NCBI GenBank assembly: GCA_025602905.1
Contig: JAHLKI010000002.1
Span: 1,178,001-1,242,000, forward strand
Length of the DNA stretch: 64,000 nt
Reading direction: 5' to 3'
Source: Phlyctochytrium arcticum
Taxonomy: Eukaryota > Chytridiomycota > Chytridiomycetes > Chytridiales > Chytridiaceae
Within the stretch, counting starts at the first letter, position 1. Each line of letters opens with the position of its first letter. The notes beneath the pieces are model-generated. The model worked only from the letters and a program-made list of their open reading frames with translations. It did no database searches and was not told the DNA's origin. The translations under genes were made by a program, and so were the position numbers. Positions 20,963-29,999 of this stretch are shown in pieces.

Positions 20963-22093
20963 ATGCCTCGCACCGCAAAGTTGCCAGTTGCCCTCGCTTC
21001 TCTTCCTCTGCTTGAAATCTTGAACCGTGATTATTCCCAGGCCAATAAACCCTTTACCGAGAAGTCAGACAACACACGAACACTCCGCGCTATCTTCCGC
21101 AACGAACTCGCCACGAAGTGGACCGACGTGCCTGCCACGCTCAAATCTATCACTAAACACTATCGCAATTGCAAAAAGTCAGCTGTAGGCAAGTATATCG
21201 GGCGGTTGGCAACATTCCTCAAGAAAGCTGGTGCCAAAGATTTGGGGGTCACTCCGGCCAGATTGGCAAAGATAGTTGCGGCCTATAACACGAAGGCCAG
21301 AGACCTTCAAAAGCCTGCCAAAGACAGCCGTGAGCAGGGACAGTTGAGTGAGCGGGAAGCCGGAAGAGATGTCCACGTTCCTTGGCCCGACCTGCGCGCT
21401 GCTGCCGAACGCTATTGGGAAGAGATCAAGGATCAGTTCTATTCTGCGAGCGTTGGCAAAACTTTATATGACAAGTTGCTCTCCGTCGTCATCTTGATGT
21501 TGTGTGTTCGCTACTACAATATCCGCTCGGCTTGGGTTACAATCAAACGCGACTTTCGTTCAACGACCGAAAATGGGTATTTTTGGCCTGAGACAGATGC
21601 CACGTGCTGCTGGCTCGTCTTCAATCAACGCAAGAACAATTCCACCCAAGTGATGCAACTACTGCCAGAACCAGTTCTTGAAATCTTAAGACTATGGAAC
21701 CGGGTCAATAGGGGGGACCCTGAGGGGCATTTATTGTGCACACGCAAGAGACAGCCCCTAACCGCCAAAAGCTTTGTCGAGCGTATCAATCGCCTCTGGA
21801 GAGATCTACTTGACAAACCAATAGGAATTATGGATATGCGGCGAGCACAGATCACGTGGTTGGAAACAGAGATTACGGACCCCCTCAAGCGGCGAGAGAT
21901 TCCAAAACTGATGCATCATTCGCAAGCAGAGCACAGCCTCTACTTTCGAGGGGTTTTGGTTGACCCCAAGCATTTGCTTCAGGATACCAGTGAAGAGCAA
22001 GAACAAGAACCGGAACAGGAGGAACAAGAGCCGGAAGAGGATGAAGATGCCATCACCGCAATGGAAACGGAAACTTTGTCGGAAAGTCAGTGA
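20963..22093 (+). CDS. Tyrosine recombinase/integrase (YR), intronless
   Basis: Site-specific DNA recombinase, 376 residues. The N-terminal ~135 residues (LKSITKHYRNCKKSAVGKYI) look like a helical core-binding domain. The catalytic domain shows the family residues: R188 (YYNIRSAW), R293/R294 (IGIMDMRRAQITW), H318/H319 (KLMHHSQAEHS) and the nucleophile Y327 (SLYFRG). A strongly acidic Glu/Gln tail (residues ~345-372) follows. The second motif reads R-R-A-Q-I-T instead of HxxR, as in recombinases of eukaryotic viruses and polinton-like elements, where LR-x(3-4)-T is common. There is no reverse transcriptase beside it, arguing against a DIRS element, and no GCR1-like domain, arguing against a typical Crypton. 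The gene has a TATA box at 20823 and palindromic sites upstream. Confidence 0.75.
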   Translation: MPRTAKLPVALASLPLLEILNRDYSQANKPFTEKSDNTRTLRAIFRNELATKWTDVPATLKSITKHYRNCKKSAVGKYIGRLATFLKKAGAKDLGVTPARLAKIVAAYNTKARDLQKPAKDSREQGQLSEREAGRDVHVPWPDLRAAAERYWEEIKDQFYSASVGKTLYDKLLSVVILMLCVRYYNIRSAWVTIKRDFRSTTENGYFWPETDATCCWLVFNQRKNNSTQVMQLLPEPVLEILRLWNRVNRGDPEGHLLCTRKRQPLTAKSFVERINRLWRDLLDKPIGIMDMRRAQITWLETEITDPLKRREIPKLMHHSQAEHSLYFRGVLVDPKHLLQDTSEEQEQEPEQEEQEPEEDEDAITAMETETLSESQ

Positions 22094-22118
22094 ATCATAG
22101 ATAGTTTCTGTTTGAGTT

Positions 22119-22860
22119 ATGTACGTGAAGGAACACTCCGGTCGGACAGTCTATTTGGAGCTTCCACGTCACTGGCGTATATTTCCAAAGTTCGATGTGT
22201 CGTTAGTGAAGCCGTACCAAGGCCCCGAAGACCGTTTCCCGGGCGACTTTCCTATGCTGGATGACGATGGCCAGGAAACGTGGCAAGTCGAAAAAATCCT
22301 GGACCACCGCTACAATAGTCGGAAGAAGCGCACTGAGTATCGTGTTCGCTGGGAAAATTTCTCTCCTGCTGAGGACACTTGGGAACCCGTCGAGCATTTT
22401 CATCCCAACTCTCGGGAATTAGCGGACTATCAGCAATCCCTTCCCGTTTCTCCACCCCCTGAGGCTGAAGTACCTGGATCTCCTCCTCTCAGTGTTCCGT
22501 TGCCCCCTTCTTTACCGGACGAGCCTGTCGTACCTGATGCAACTGTGGTTGAGGCCCCCGTCCGAGTACTGCGCAGTCGTCGTGTGCCTCTGGGGAGGAT
22601 GTAGGACAGTGGCTTCAGGCTGCAAGTAGAATCGTGGCTTTAGCCTGCGCCACGATGGAAGGATTGTTTTTGTTCTGCTGTCGGAGTTAGAGTTAGAGAT
22701 CTTTAGGTCGATAGAACAAACCCCTGTTCTTGAATACTTGAATACATTACTCGAAACAGTCAGTACTTGTCTTGTATTTAGGTCTGTAGTTTCGGCTACT
22801 ACAAGCAGCCAGCCAGGATTCCAATCCTCTTCACAAACGATAGTGACAATTCTGTCACCA
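22119..22860 (+). mobile_element. Chromodomain Gypsy (chromovirus) 3' fragment with LTR remnant
   Basis: The frame 22119-22604 begins inside the integrase C-terminus (YLELPRHWRIFPKFDVSLVK) and continues into a chromodomain (WQVEKILDHRYNSRKKRTEY, RVRWENFSPAEDTWEPVEHF), then a Pro-rich tail ending at TAG 22602-22604. A purine-rich tract (GGGGAGGATG) precedes a ~250-bp non-coding stretch that looks like the start of a 3' LTR. Everything upstream of the integrase C-terminus is missing; the fragment starts only 26 bp after the recombinase stop codon. It is therefore a truncated insertion next to, or into, the recombinase block. Confidence 0.75.
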
Positions 22861-23081
22861 AACACTGAATTCTAGGTGATAACCTCCATAATGCCCTGCC
22901 ACTGTGAAAGTTACGTAACCTATGCACCCAATGGTATAATCCAGCAGGATAATTTGACATTCAGATTTGGTTTCGGGAGAGGGTAAAGTGCCGTAACAAA
23001 GCATTGTTGATAAAGAAAAATAAATAGAATTGTTAGGAAAGAAGATAAAAGACGAGGAAGAAGAATAATGAACAGGGCCGT

Positions 23082-25140
23082 TCATTTCTTCTTGGGCGTT
23101 CCCTTAGGCACTATGGGGGCCTGTGAAGTGGACTCCGCCCAGCTGCGCTTTCGGCTGGTGCGGATGATGTTGGGAACGGCAATGGCCCGCCCGCGAGAGG
23201 TAATTGACCTACGACGCAAACCCGCTCCCGATGCCGCCTCGACCTCCTTCGCCGCCATTGCTTCAGCTTCTTTCTGTCGGCCGTCTGCCGCTTTCATTAG
23301 CTGTTGGAGAAGAAGAAAATTCTCCACCAAGTCGGCGTATTCGTTTATGTCTGCGTCTTTCCGGGCGATGGTCACCTGATCCCACTCGCTAAACGCGTAC
23401 AGTTCACCTCCGACACAGAAGATCATAACAAAGACAATCTTATCCTTGTAGGATACATGTGTGACCGCGACCACGCTCGCCAATAGCGATTGCAATGCAG
23501 CCGAGGGCTGCAGGTTTTTGTCCACCAAGGGCTTCAGCGCCCGGGCCCGGTGTGAGCGCAGCTGTGCGATCCCACACTTGATTGCACATAAATAATCGTG
23601 GTCAATTTTTTCGCTTGCTGGCTTCCACCCGGCGTTCTCGCCTACCCCATACTCGTTTTCACGAATCATATAATTATAGTCGATATTTTTGGGCTTGGCC
23701 GACTCCGAGGCCCGGCGCTCCTGGTCCTCTTTGTGCGCTTTGGAGGAACCGTCCCCGTATCTTAAACCAATCTGTTTGCTCTTCGCAAACGGAATGAGGT
23801 AGAGAACGTCAATCGTTCTCTCCGTTGGAATCGCAACCTCCGAACCGATTACTCGGCCCACCTCAATCAAGGCTGCCACCGCCTGCTTCAGCATTGGATC
23901 ACTGGGCTGCATTAATGCAACCTGCTCTTGCAATTGGTGAATACTTGTCAACCGCTGTTCGACTTCATGAACCCCGTTATCACCATCTAACCCCAAAACC
24001 TCGAACTCTTCCCCTTCGTCTTGCAGGTGAGAAATTTCCTTCAACGCTTCCGCGTATGCGGACTCCACTTCGGCCAGCTTTTCAGCATAAAACACGACCA
24101 AACCGCGGGTTCCCTCCTCCAGAACCAGGTCTGACAATCCACTCAGTTTGAAAGATCCTTAAAGATCCGTACCGCCTAGGGATCTGAGTACTTGAATGTG
24201 GGTGATGACGGAAGGCGATAGCTCCTCGCTTACGACTCCCATGCAATGCGAAAAGTTTTCTCTCAAATTGGCAACCGTTCTCGCCGGCGCGATATCTTCG
24301 GCTCGGAGATTATCTTTCAAAAGAATATCTTCTTCCTTCGAATCTGGTTTGCGAACACGAAGGTCCAGACACCCCCAAAACATGGTTTCCTGCGCTGCTT
24401 TCGTGGTGCCTTCCACTTGCAATTGCAATATTTTCGCGACAACGTCGGAAAATTCACCATAGTTGTTTGTATTCGGAAGGTCGGCCTGAGTAGGCGCTTG
24501 TATATCGATGTCTTCTAAAATCCCTGTCACGACTGACGGTGCCGCTGGGATTACTGGAACAGTTGGTGACGATGATTTTGATGGTGTAAGGGGTGGAACG
24601 ACTTCGCCTTGACTTTCGGAAATGGCGCCGCAAGAATCATCTACAGTAGGACGGTGAGAAAGCAGAGAGGTGCCAAAACACACAGTGAGACACAAACCTT
24701 GAGCTCCTTCCATGCTGAATGTTTCTTCCATTTTGCGAAAACCCTTATTAACTCCTATTTCCAGAGCTTGTGACCCTTTCGCCTTGACAGTACTCTTGAA
24801 AGAAAAAGATACTTCAGTTCTGAGATTTGAAGAATACATTCGGTCTTCTATCCTACCTTAACCCAATGTTCAGCCCATGCGGGACATCCGTCGAAGTCGA
24901 ATGCCAGTGCAGCTTGAATTGAACCCCATAAAAGTACTGCAGCTGCCTTGGTAGACGTCGCCTGGTCTTGATAATGAAGCTCCATTAATTTCACCATGCT
25001 CTTCAGCTGGTCCTGCGCAGATTTTCGGCTCGTGAAACTGAACATTTTGACTAATTCGGTAGGATTATAGACTCCTTCCTTAATCTGATCGTGAACTGCT
25101 TCTGCCTGTTGCAACAGGTTAGTGAAATCTACGCAAAAGT
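23082..25140 (-). CDS. Unrecognised spliced protein with basic C-terminus
   Basis: I do not recognise this family. Coding segments join on the reverse strand: DFTNLLQQAEAVHDQIKEGV to AWAEHWVK (25140-24866), a short exon with STVKAKGSQALEIGVNKGF (~24790-24705), a long exon with DDSCGAISESQGE to VLRSLG (~24640-24177), and the last exon from DLVLEEGTRGLVVFYAEKLA to TAG/TAA at 23082. The last junction is a 42-nt intron (GTACGG...TTGTCAG) that contains an in-frame stop and is a multiple of three. The protein ends in a Lys/Arg-rich tail with RRRSITSRGR and RKRSW, suggesting nuclear targeting. The first exon is uncertain. Unlike its neighbours in the block it has introns, so it may be a host-type or transposon-captured gene. 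Confidence 0.5.
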
Positions 25141-25299
25141 CGCTCTAGAATCCAAAATGCCCCGGGGCGGAATAAAGCTATGGGGACCGCATGGAAACAT
25201 GTGGGGTGAGGTGAAGAAACCCGTGCAGACGAGCCTTATACAAGGTACCAAGCGAGACGAATGCTAGAGCATTAGACCGTCAACTTCCCGATTGTTCAT

Positions 25300-27020
25300 A
25301 TCCCGCGATGGAGATAAAGATCGCTCAGAAGATCAGGACCGCATTCCTTTTGCCTACGCCACGCTGAAACGTCTGCACGCATTGTTCAGCATTATGGGTT
25401 GCCCGCGTACACAGAGATGCCATAACTCACAAGTTTCCCCAATTTCAAGCACTGACGCATCACCTACCACTTGCCAAGTAACTCCCAACTTGACAAAATG
25501 GTGCGACCAAAGATCGCCGTCCCCAAAAGCCGGCAGTCCCCAATGCTTAATCCACCGGACAAGGCACTCACCAGCTTATTTCCTTCCCAAGGGAATGTTT
25601 TCCTTCCGCCTTTCAAGTCGCTCTTCATGTCTGCCATTGTTATTTGTGATAATTATGTGACAAATCGTAGGTGATTGAGGGGCGAGACGGCAGCTAGAGA
25701 CTGAAGAGTTGGCCGGGACGGTAAGAGTAATGGCAAAATGCAGATTGCAATAGGGACGATGGTGATGCTGATGATGGAGATAATGATATCGGAGATGATG
25801 ATGACAATTATGGTGATGCTGGGGCGAGTCGGCAGGTAGAGACTGGAGACTTGGCCGGGACGGTAAGGGCAATGGCAAAAATGCAGATTGCAATAGGGAC
25901 GATGGTGATGCTGATGATGGAAATAAGATTTTGGAGATGATGATGATGGCTTTGTGGCTATGGCGATGACAATAACGGCGATGTTGACTTGAGAAAATGC
26001 AAGTATGCAAGATCAGATTCAAGATCGTGTTCGGACGGACGCGACGCGACGGCAACCGGCCGCTCGCTGTAGCAACCCTGAGCGCACCGCTATTTTGAAT
26101 TTATATTGTCAAGGTTTCAAAATCTCCCAATTCTCTGTTTGCTATGTCAAATTGGGTGAAAGCAATCGGACATGTTATGTTGAAACCATATGTGTAGCCA
26201 CCAGTACATTTACGTTAGAATGCCGAAATCTGGCACAGATAACTATATATTTTCAAAACCACATGTTGGCAAACCAGCAGCCTTCAATGGAGCTCTACGT
26301 TTAAATATAATACGGGGGGAATTTTGCAGAACTCTAGATGGCTGCGACAAAGTCCGTGAATGAATAGATTAAAATTTCGCGTAATCTCAGCCTTTGGATA
26401 CAGGAAGCCGCATTCCTCCATTCTCTAGGTCCATACGATATGCGATGGCTAAGAATAGCATTGCTGGAAACAGAGAGAAATAAGTTGCTGGGCGAGATGC
26501 AGGTAAGCCGTCCGGTTCACTCTACCTCAACATGGGGTCAAATATCGAGCTCAGAAACAACACTCCTGGTAATGCGAGCACAGGATTGCCACATAGAGGA
26601 AAGGAAGATATGGTTAGTGACACCTGGCTACAAAAAGTCCCACACAAAACCGAACCCGAAATTGCCCAGTGACGGAATGAAGACCGCAAAGAAGATCAGG
26701 ACCGCATGAAAACTTGCATGGGGCGTATGCACGAATCCTGCGCGGCCGCGCCCTCTAAGGTGCCCGCAAAGCCCATCATCTTTTCATCAGCTCCTCAGAG
26801 TTGACGCTGGAACATGAAAGTTTTGAAGCTGCCCAGTCCCCGGTGATGAGGTCCCGCGATGAAGACCGCTAAGAAGATCAGGACTGCACGCAGCCGCGCC
26901 CGCAAAGGTGCCCGCAACTCGAGAGTTTTTCGCCATTCTCCTGCGAGATCTGACGCCTCACCGACCACTTGTCCAGTAACCCCAAACCGACAACGTGGTG
27001 TGGCCGAGGATTGACAGCAG
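25300..27020. repeat. Degenerate repeat field, no supported gene
   Basis: Three related modules are recognisable. The motif AAGATCAGGACCGCA or a variant occurs near 25330, 26693 and 26872. A segment of the form TGACGC(A/C)TCACC(T/G)ACCACTTG, followed by an AGTAAC...CCAAC-like stretch, occurs near 25450 and 26950. A ~130-bp unit beginning GGGGCGAG and containing GGGACGATGGTGATGCTGAT is tandemly duplicated (about 25679-25810 and 25822-25955), followed by ATGATG-rich DNA. The open frames inside are low-complexity shadows of these repeats. Confidence 0.5.
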
Positions 27021-27202
27021 ATATCGATCCTGAGTCCTGACACTCACCCACTTAGTTCTAGAACGGTAACAGGATTGGTCTTGCAGCAGATCTTCAGCGA
27101 GTCCGACACGTGACCCTTGGCCCAGTTAGGGCTTAGTCCGAAGTTGAGTCCGACTGGTGAGGTGGCGCCTATGTTTCATTTAGCCCCATTGAGAAGAACA
27201 TA

Positions 27203-27216
27203 GTTTATCGATAAAC
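27203..27216. promoter_or_regulatory. GTTTATCGATAAAC palindrome
   Basis: A perfect 14-bp palindrome identical to the one at 20732-20745, followed by TCTTGCC. It belongs to the series limited to 17.5-27.8 kb. Confidence 0.5.
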
Positions 27217-27261
27217 TCTTGCCTCAACATCCTCAACTCTTCGGTGGACACCTTGGCAAAA

Positions 27262-27473
27262 CAGGGCGGTGACCAACACTATTTGGGCTTTTCCGAGTCT
27301 TTTTGGGGGCTATATGTCCATATCTACGGGGTTTGGGGCCTTTCGGGACGCGTTCGGAGGGGCACAGTCATGCAAGGGTTAGGCACAGTTTTCTAAGGGG
27401 AGTGGCTTGGCACTGCGTTGCGGACGCAGTGCCAGCCCAAACGCAAAAAGCTGGGGGGTATGTCACCGCCCTG
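27262..27473. mobile_element. 212-bp hAT-type MITE with target duplication
   Basis: Perfect 12-bp terminal inverted repeats, CAGGGCGGTGAC at 27262-27273 and GTCACCGCCCTG at 27462-27473, are flanked on both sides by the same 9-mer TTGGCAAAA (27253-27261 and 27474-27482). Termini of the CAGGG type and an 8- to 9-bp duplication fit non-autonomous hAT elements. No coding capacity. The intact ends and duplication suggest a fairly recent insertion. Confidence 0.75.
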
Positions 27474-27518
27474 TTGGCAAAAGACCCAAGCCAGGACCCA
27501 AGCTGTGTGATCGATGAA

Positions 27519-27534
27519 GTGTGATCGATCACAC
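27519..27534. promoter_or_regulatory. TGATCGATCA palindrome pair
   Basis: GTGTGATCGATCACAC, a perfect 16-bp palindrome, follows a half-related GTGTGATCGATGAAGT 16 bp upstream. It resembles the TTATCGATAA series in its ATCGAT core but has different flanks. Possibly a second operator type. Confidence 0.35.
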
Positions 27535-27790
27535 GTCTCCAAATTTCGCTCACTTCATCCAGTTCCATCTTGTTACATCAACATGTTGGTTCGTTGCTGG
27601 TCCATTTTTACTTGCAACTTCACAGACCCTTCAAGGTCTGTAATGTTTCCTTTTTGGGTCAGCCCACGGCCATAAAAGGCGCGTTTGATATCCATTTTGG
27701 GACTAAATGAGCACCGACCGCGGGTCCCCGTATCAATAAGCCAACGCGTTGCATTGCCTACGGGCGGCCAGAATGCCAGCTGGCTTTTTG

Positions 27791-27800
27791 TTATCGATAA
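27791..27800. promoter_or_regulatory. TTATCGATAA palindrome, right-most copy
   Basis: TTTTTGTTATCGATAAACTC here repeats the context seen at 17541 (TTTTTTGTTATCGATAAACT). It lies ~80 bp left of the second TGTACA module, so the order palindrome then TGTACA module is the same at both ends of the block. Confidence 0.5.
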
Positions 27801-27872
27801 ACTCGTCGCAAACTTTGGCCGAACGCCAACGGGAAGCCTCAAACTTTGAAACTTTCGATGTACGTCCCACTC

Positions 27873-28019
27873 GTGTACATTGTACATTTGTACATTTGAA
27901 AAAACGTTGGGGCATCCCAAAGTTACCAAATATTTGAGTTCAGCTCTCAACTTGAAAAAAGTCGTTCTTTCGTTCTTTTGCAATTCTATTTTTGATGTAC
28001 AAATGTACAAATGTACAAG
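27873..28019. repeat. TGTACA-rich inverted-repeat module, copy 2
   Basis: Direct repeat of the module at 18213-18356: the same GTGTACATTGTACATTTG left arm, the same AATATTTGAGTTCAGCTCTC core, and right-arm repeats of AATGTACA. Homology extends rightward through AACAGAATA(C/G)AG(C/A)CAAAGA and a GTGTACAT segment near 28075. The starts of the two copies are 9,660 bp apart. Confidence 0.7.
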
Positions 28020-28217
28020 ATAACAGAATAGAGACAAAGAGAGTGGCTAGACTGACGAATGGGTGCAATTTTCTGTGTACATTGAAAGTACATTATGCCG
28101 GGGCCAACTCCGACATGTACCTGCATCATCTCAGACGCAAGTGCTGTGGTGAAATAAACTAACATGTTTAATTAAAGCAATATAAGGAGAAGAGATTGTA
28201 TAAAGTATTTGAGACCA

Positions 28218-28475
28218 ATGCCAGCGTCTTCTGTTTGTTACCGGGTCATATTTCGGAATGGTTCCACTCAAGATGCAATTCAAGCACCGTCATTACGACA
28301 ACTTTCAGTCCAACTTGGTATGTCATATGCAACGCTAAAGAATCTGGCTACGGGAGCGCCGAGTCGCTATGACAAACTGCTGGCGGTCGAGGTCCTTCCG
28401 TTGGGGACAGTGCCTTCTAATGTAAGTCCGGGACGCCGACCCCAGGCCTATAAAAGGGCGAGCGATTCCCTCTGA
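28218..28475 (+). CDS. Small helix-turn-helix-like protein
   Basis: About 85 residues from ATG 28218 (MPASSVCYRVIFRNGSTQDA). The middle, LRQLSVQLGMSYATLKNLAT, has the spacing of a helix-turn-helix: helix, short turn after LG-M-S, then recognition helix. The following GAPSRYDKLLAVEVLPLG is strand-like. Small proteins of this type are common in viral and plasmid-like elements, but I cannot name the family. It lies just upstream of the polymerase-like gene, and its 3' end overlaps that gene's TATA box. A role as regulator is inferred. Confidence 0.45.
   Translation: MPASSVCYRVIFRNGSTQDAIQAPSLRQLSVQLGMSYATLKNLATGAPSRYDKLLAVEVLPLGTVPSNVSPGRRPQAYKRASDSL
28449..28457 (+). promoter_or_regulatory. 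TATA box for the polymerase-like gene
   Basis: TATAAAAGG at 28449-28457, 84-92 bp upstream of ATG 28541, in otherwise non-TATA DNA. It overlaps the 3' end of the small helix-turn-helix-like gene. Confidence 0.55.
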
Positions 28476-28540
28476 GATTTGCTTCGTTTCAACTGCCGAA
28501 AAAATATTGGTACTTAAACAAGTAACAACTCCTATCCAAA

Positions 28541-29482
28541 ATGTTGGAACTTTCCGCCGAACCCATCTCCAGCCTGTTCCGCATTGACAACAACGGGATG
28601 CCAACAGTCGCTGCGCACTTTGAATATGCCAACGAGGCCCACCTGCAACAGCTGATCAAATGTCCCAACCTGGACTCTACCTGGCGCAAGAAGCTCATTG
28701 CCTACACCAAGTGCAATGTCGGTCCCAATCAATTTAGAATCGAATACACTTATTCCAAGTACTCCATCCTCGAGTACGGACGACTCTGGGCTCGCGGCGG
28801 CATTGGTTTGCAAATGTTCCCAAAGGAGATCCGAGCCTTCCTTGTGTCCGAGTACTATCTGGACATCGATATGGAGAATGCAATGTTCCGTCTCCTAAAA
28901 TCATTGGCCGAGCAATTAAACCTGGACGTTGGAGCATTATGCCCGGAGCTGATCGAGCTTATTGAGAATCGCAAGCAGGTTCTTACTCAACACGGGTTGT
29001 CCAAGACCGAAATGATTCGTATGATCTTTACTTCCAACTCCAAGCCGCGCAACACCTTGGTACGAAAGATCCATACTTTTTTCTATGGAGAGGTGGTTCC
29101 ATTGTTGACAACTGGACAGTATAATTACTGGTCAACAGTGTGGGAGCATGTCAAGTTACTTCGGCAAAACGACGTACGGGCCAACAAGGAAGGCTGTTTC
29201 TTATCTTTGGTCTATCAGACGTTCGAGAACCAATGCCTTACTGCTCTTATGGACGACTTAAAGTCTCGGAACTTTGAAGCTCATGTTCCCATCTTTGACG
29301 GAGCGTTGGTGCTCAAGTCTCCCCAATTGGCTGACATACCGGCTATGTTGAAGGACTGCGAAAGCTATGTTCTGAAACGTATCCAACTTGAGGTTGTCTT
29401 GTCGCAAAAGAACTTCTCCATCCCTTCAGAATTTCTCACCCACTACTCCTCAAAGACTTTTGGACTAACACCTGGCGCGTGA
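28541..29482 (+). CDS. Family-A/TV-Pol-like DNA polymerase domain protein, intronless
   Basis: A 313-residue protein from ATG 28541. Three segments line up with the polymerase motifs of the TV-Pol branch of family-A enzymes found in polinton-like viruses and related elements. Motif A: YYLDIDMENAMF (D108, D110), in place of the D-x-D-x-x-N-x-H/F signature. Motif B: KTEMIRMIFTSNSKPRN (residues ~155-171). Motif C: HVPIFDGALVLKS (D253), in the role of HDE/DG. No helicase or primase is fused, and the protein is shorter than typical TV-Pol-helicase fusions. If active it would replicate the element's own DNA. The assignment rests on motif order and spacing read by eye. Its 3' end overlaps the convergent gene at 29443-29989 by 40 nt. 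Confidence 0.55.
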   Translation: MLELSAEPISSLFRIDNNGMPTVAAHFEYANEAHLQQLIKCPNLDSTWRKKLIAYTKCNVGPNQFRIEYTYSKYSILEYGRLWARGGIGLQMFPKEIRAFLVSEYYLDIDMENAMFRLLKSLAEQLNLDVGALCPELIELIENRKQVLTQHGLSKTEMIRMIFTSNSKPRNTLVRKIHTFFYGEVVPLLTTGQYNYWSTVWEHVKLLRQNDVRANKEGCFLSLVYQTFENQCLTALMDDLKSRNFEAHVPIFDGALVLKSPQLADIPAMLKDCESYVLKRIQLEVVLSQKNFSIPSEFLTHYSSKTFGLTPGA

Positions 29483-29989
29483 GTAGTCGGCGCAACGACC
29501 GCATCGGCGTTCTCCGGGTCATTGTAGTCGACGATGATAATGACATTGCCAGTGTCATTTTCATCAAGTTCAATCGGCTCCGTTGTCACAGCATCGACAT
29601 CGTGAACGGGGACAACAGGAGGGCGGAAGATGCCAGCTCTATACCATCGGCCACGACTTTTGTTGCAAGCATATGGATGAATGGTGCCAGGGCCGAATTG
29701 AAAGGACCAGACCGGCCGCTTGAAGTCCCCCAATTTCTGCCCATTGAATTTTGTGGAACAGTTTGGCATGCGGTTTCCCACAACCGATGCATCCCGGGAT
29801 ATATTTGTATTGACCCTTGCCACACTTCCCGGGCTTCTGCGAGTACCAGGCAAGGCCGTCCGAGACCTGGCGCTGTTATGGTAGCAATGAGAAGGAGGAA
29901 AAAAGTAAGTGGGCTGACTTCTACAGTAGTATAACTGTTCCTCTTCAAGATCATGAACATTCTCAAATCACCTTGCGCTTCGGCGGCAT
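29443..29989 (-). CDS. Candidate small zinc-binding protein, three exons
   Basis: Assembled by eye on the reverse strand. Exon 1 (29989-29972) encodes MPPKRK. After a 99-nt GT-AG intron, exon 2 (29872 to ~29645) begins RQVSDGLAWYSQKPGKCGKG and contains YIPGCIGCGKPHAKLFH, a possible C-x2-C...C-x2-C-x2-H zinc site. A 67-nt intron (GTATAGAG...AACGGAG) then leads in frame to PIELDENDTGNVIIIVDYND and a stop at 29443-29445, giving ~120 residues. If the second splice does not occur the protein stops at 29639. Not recognised; splicing is inferred from consensus and frame only. Its 3' end overlaps the polymerase-like gene. Confidence 0.35.
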
Positions 29990-29999
29990 GCCGTCGGTT

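Noticed and set aside
20963..22093. The recombinase as part of a DIRS or Crypton element
   Set aside because: No reverse transcriptase, RNase H or methyltransferase is adjacent, and no GCR1-like domain follows the catalytic Tyr.
22093..22119. Fusion of the recombinase with a chromodomain
   Set aside because: The chromodomain frame starts after the recombinase stop codon and contains Gypsy integrase C-terminal sequence first, so it is an adjacent retrotransposon fragment.
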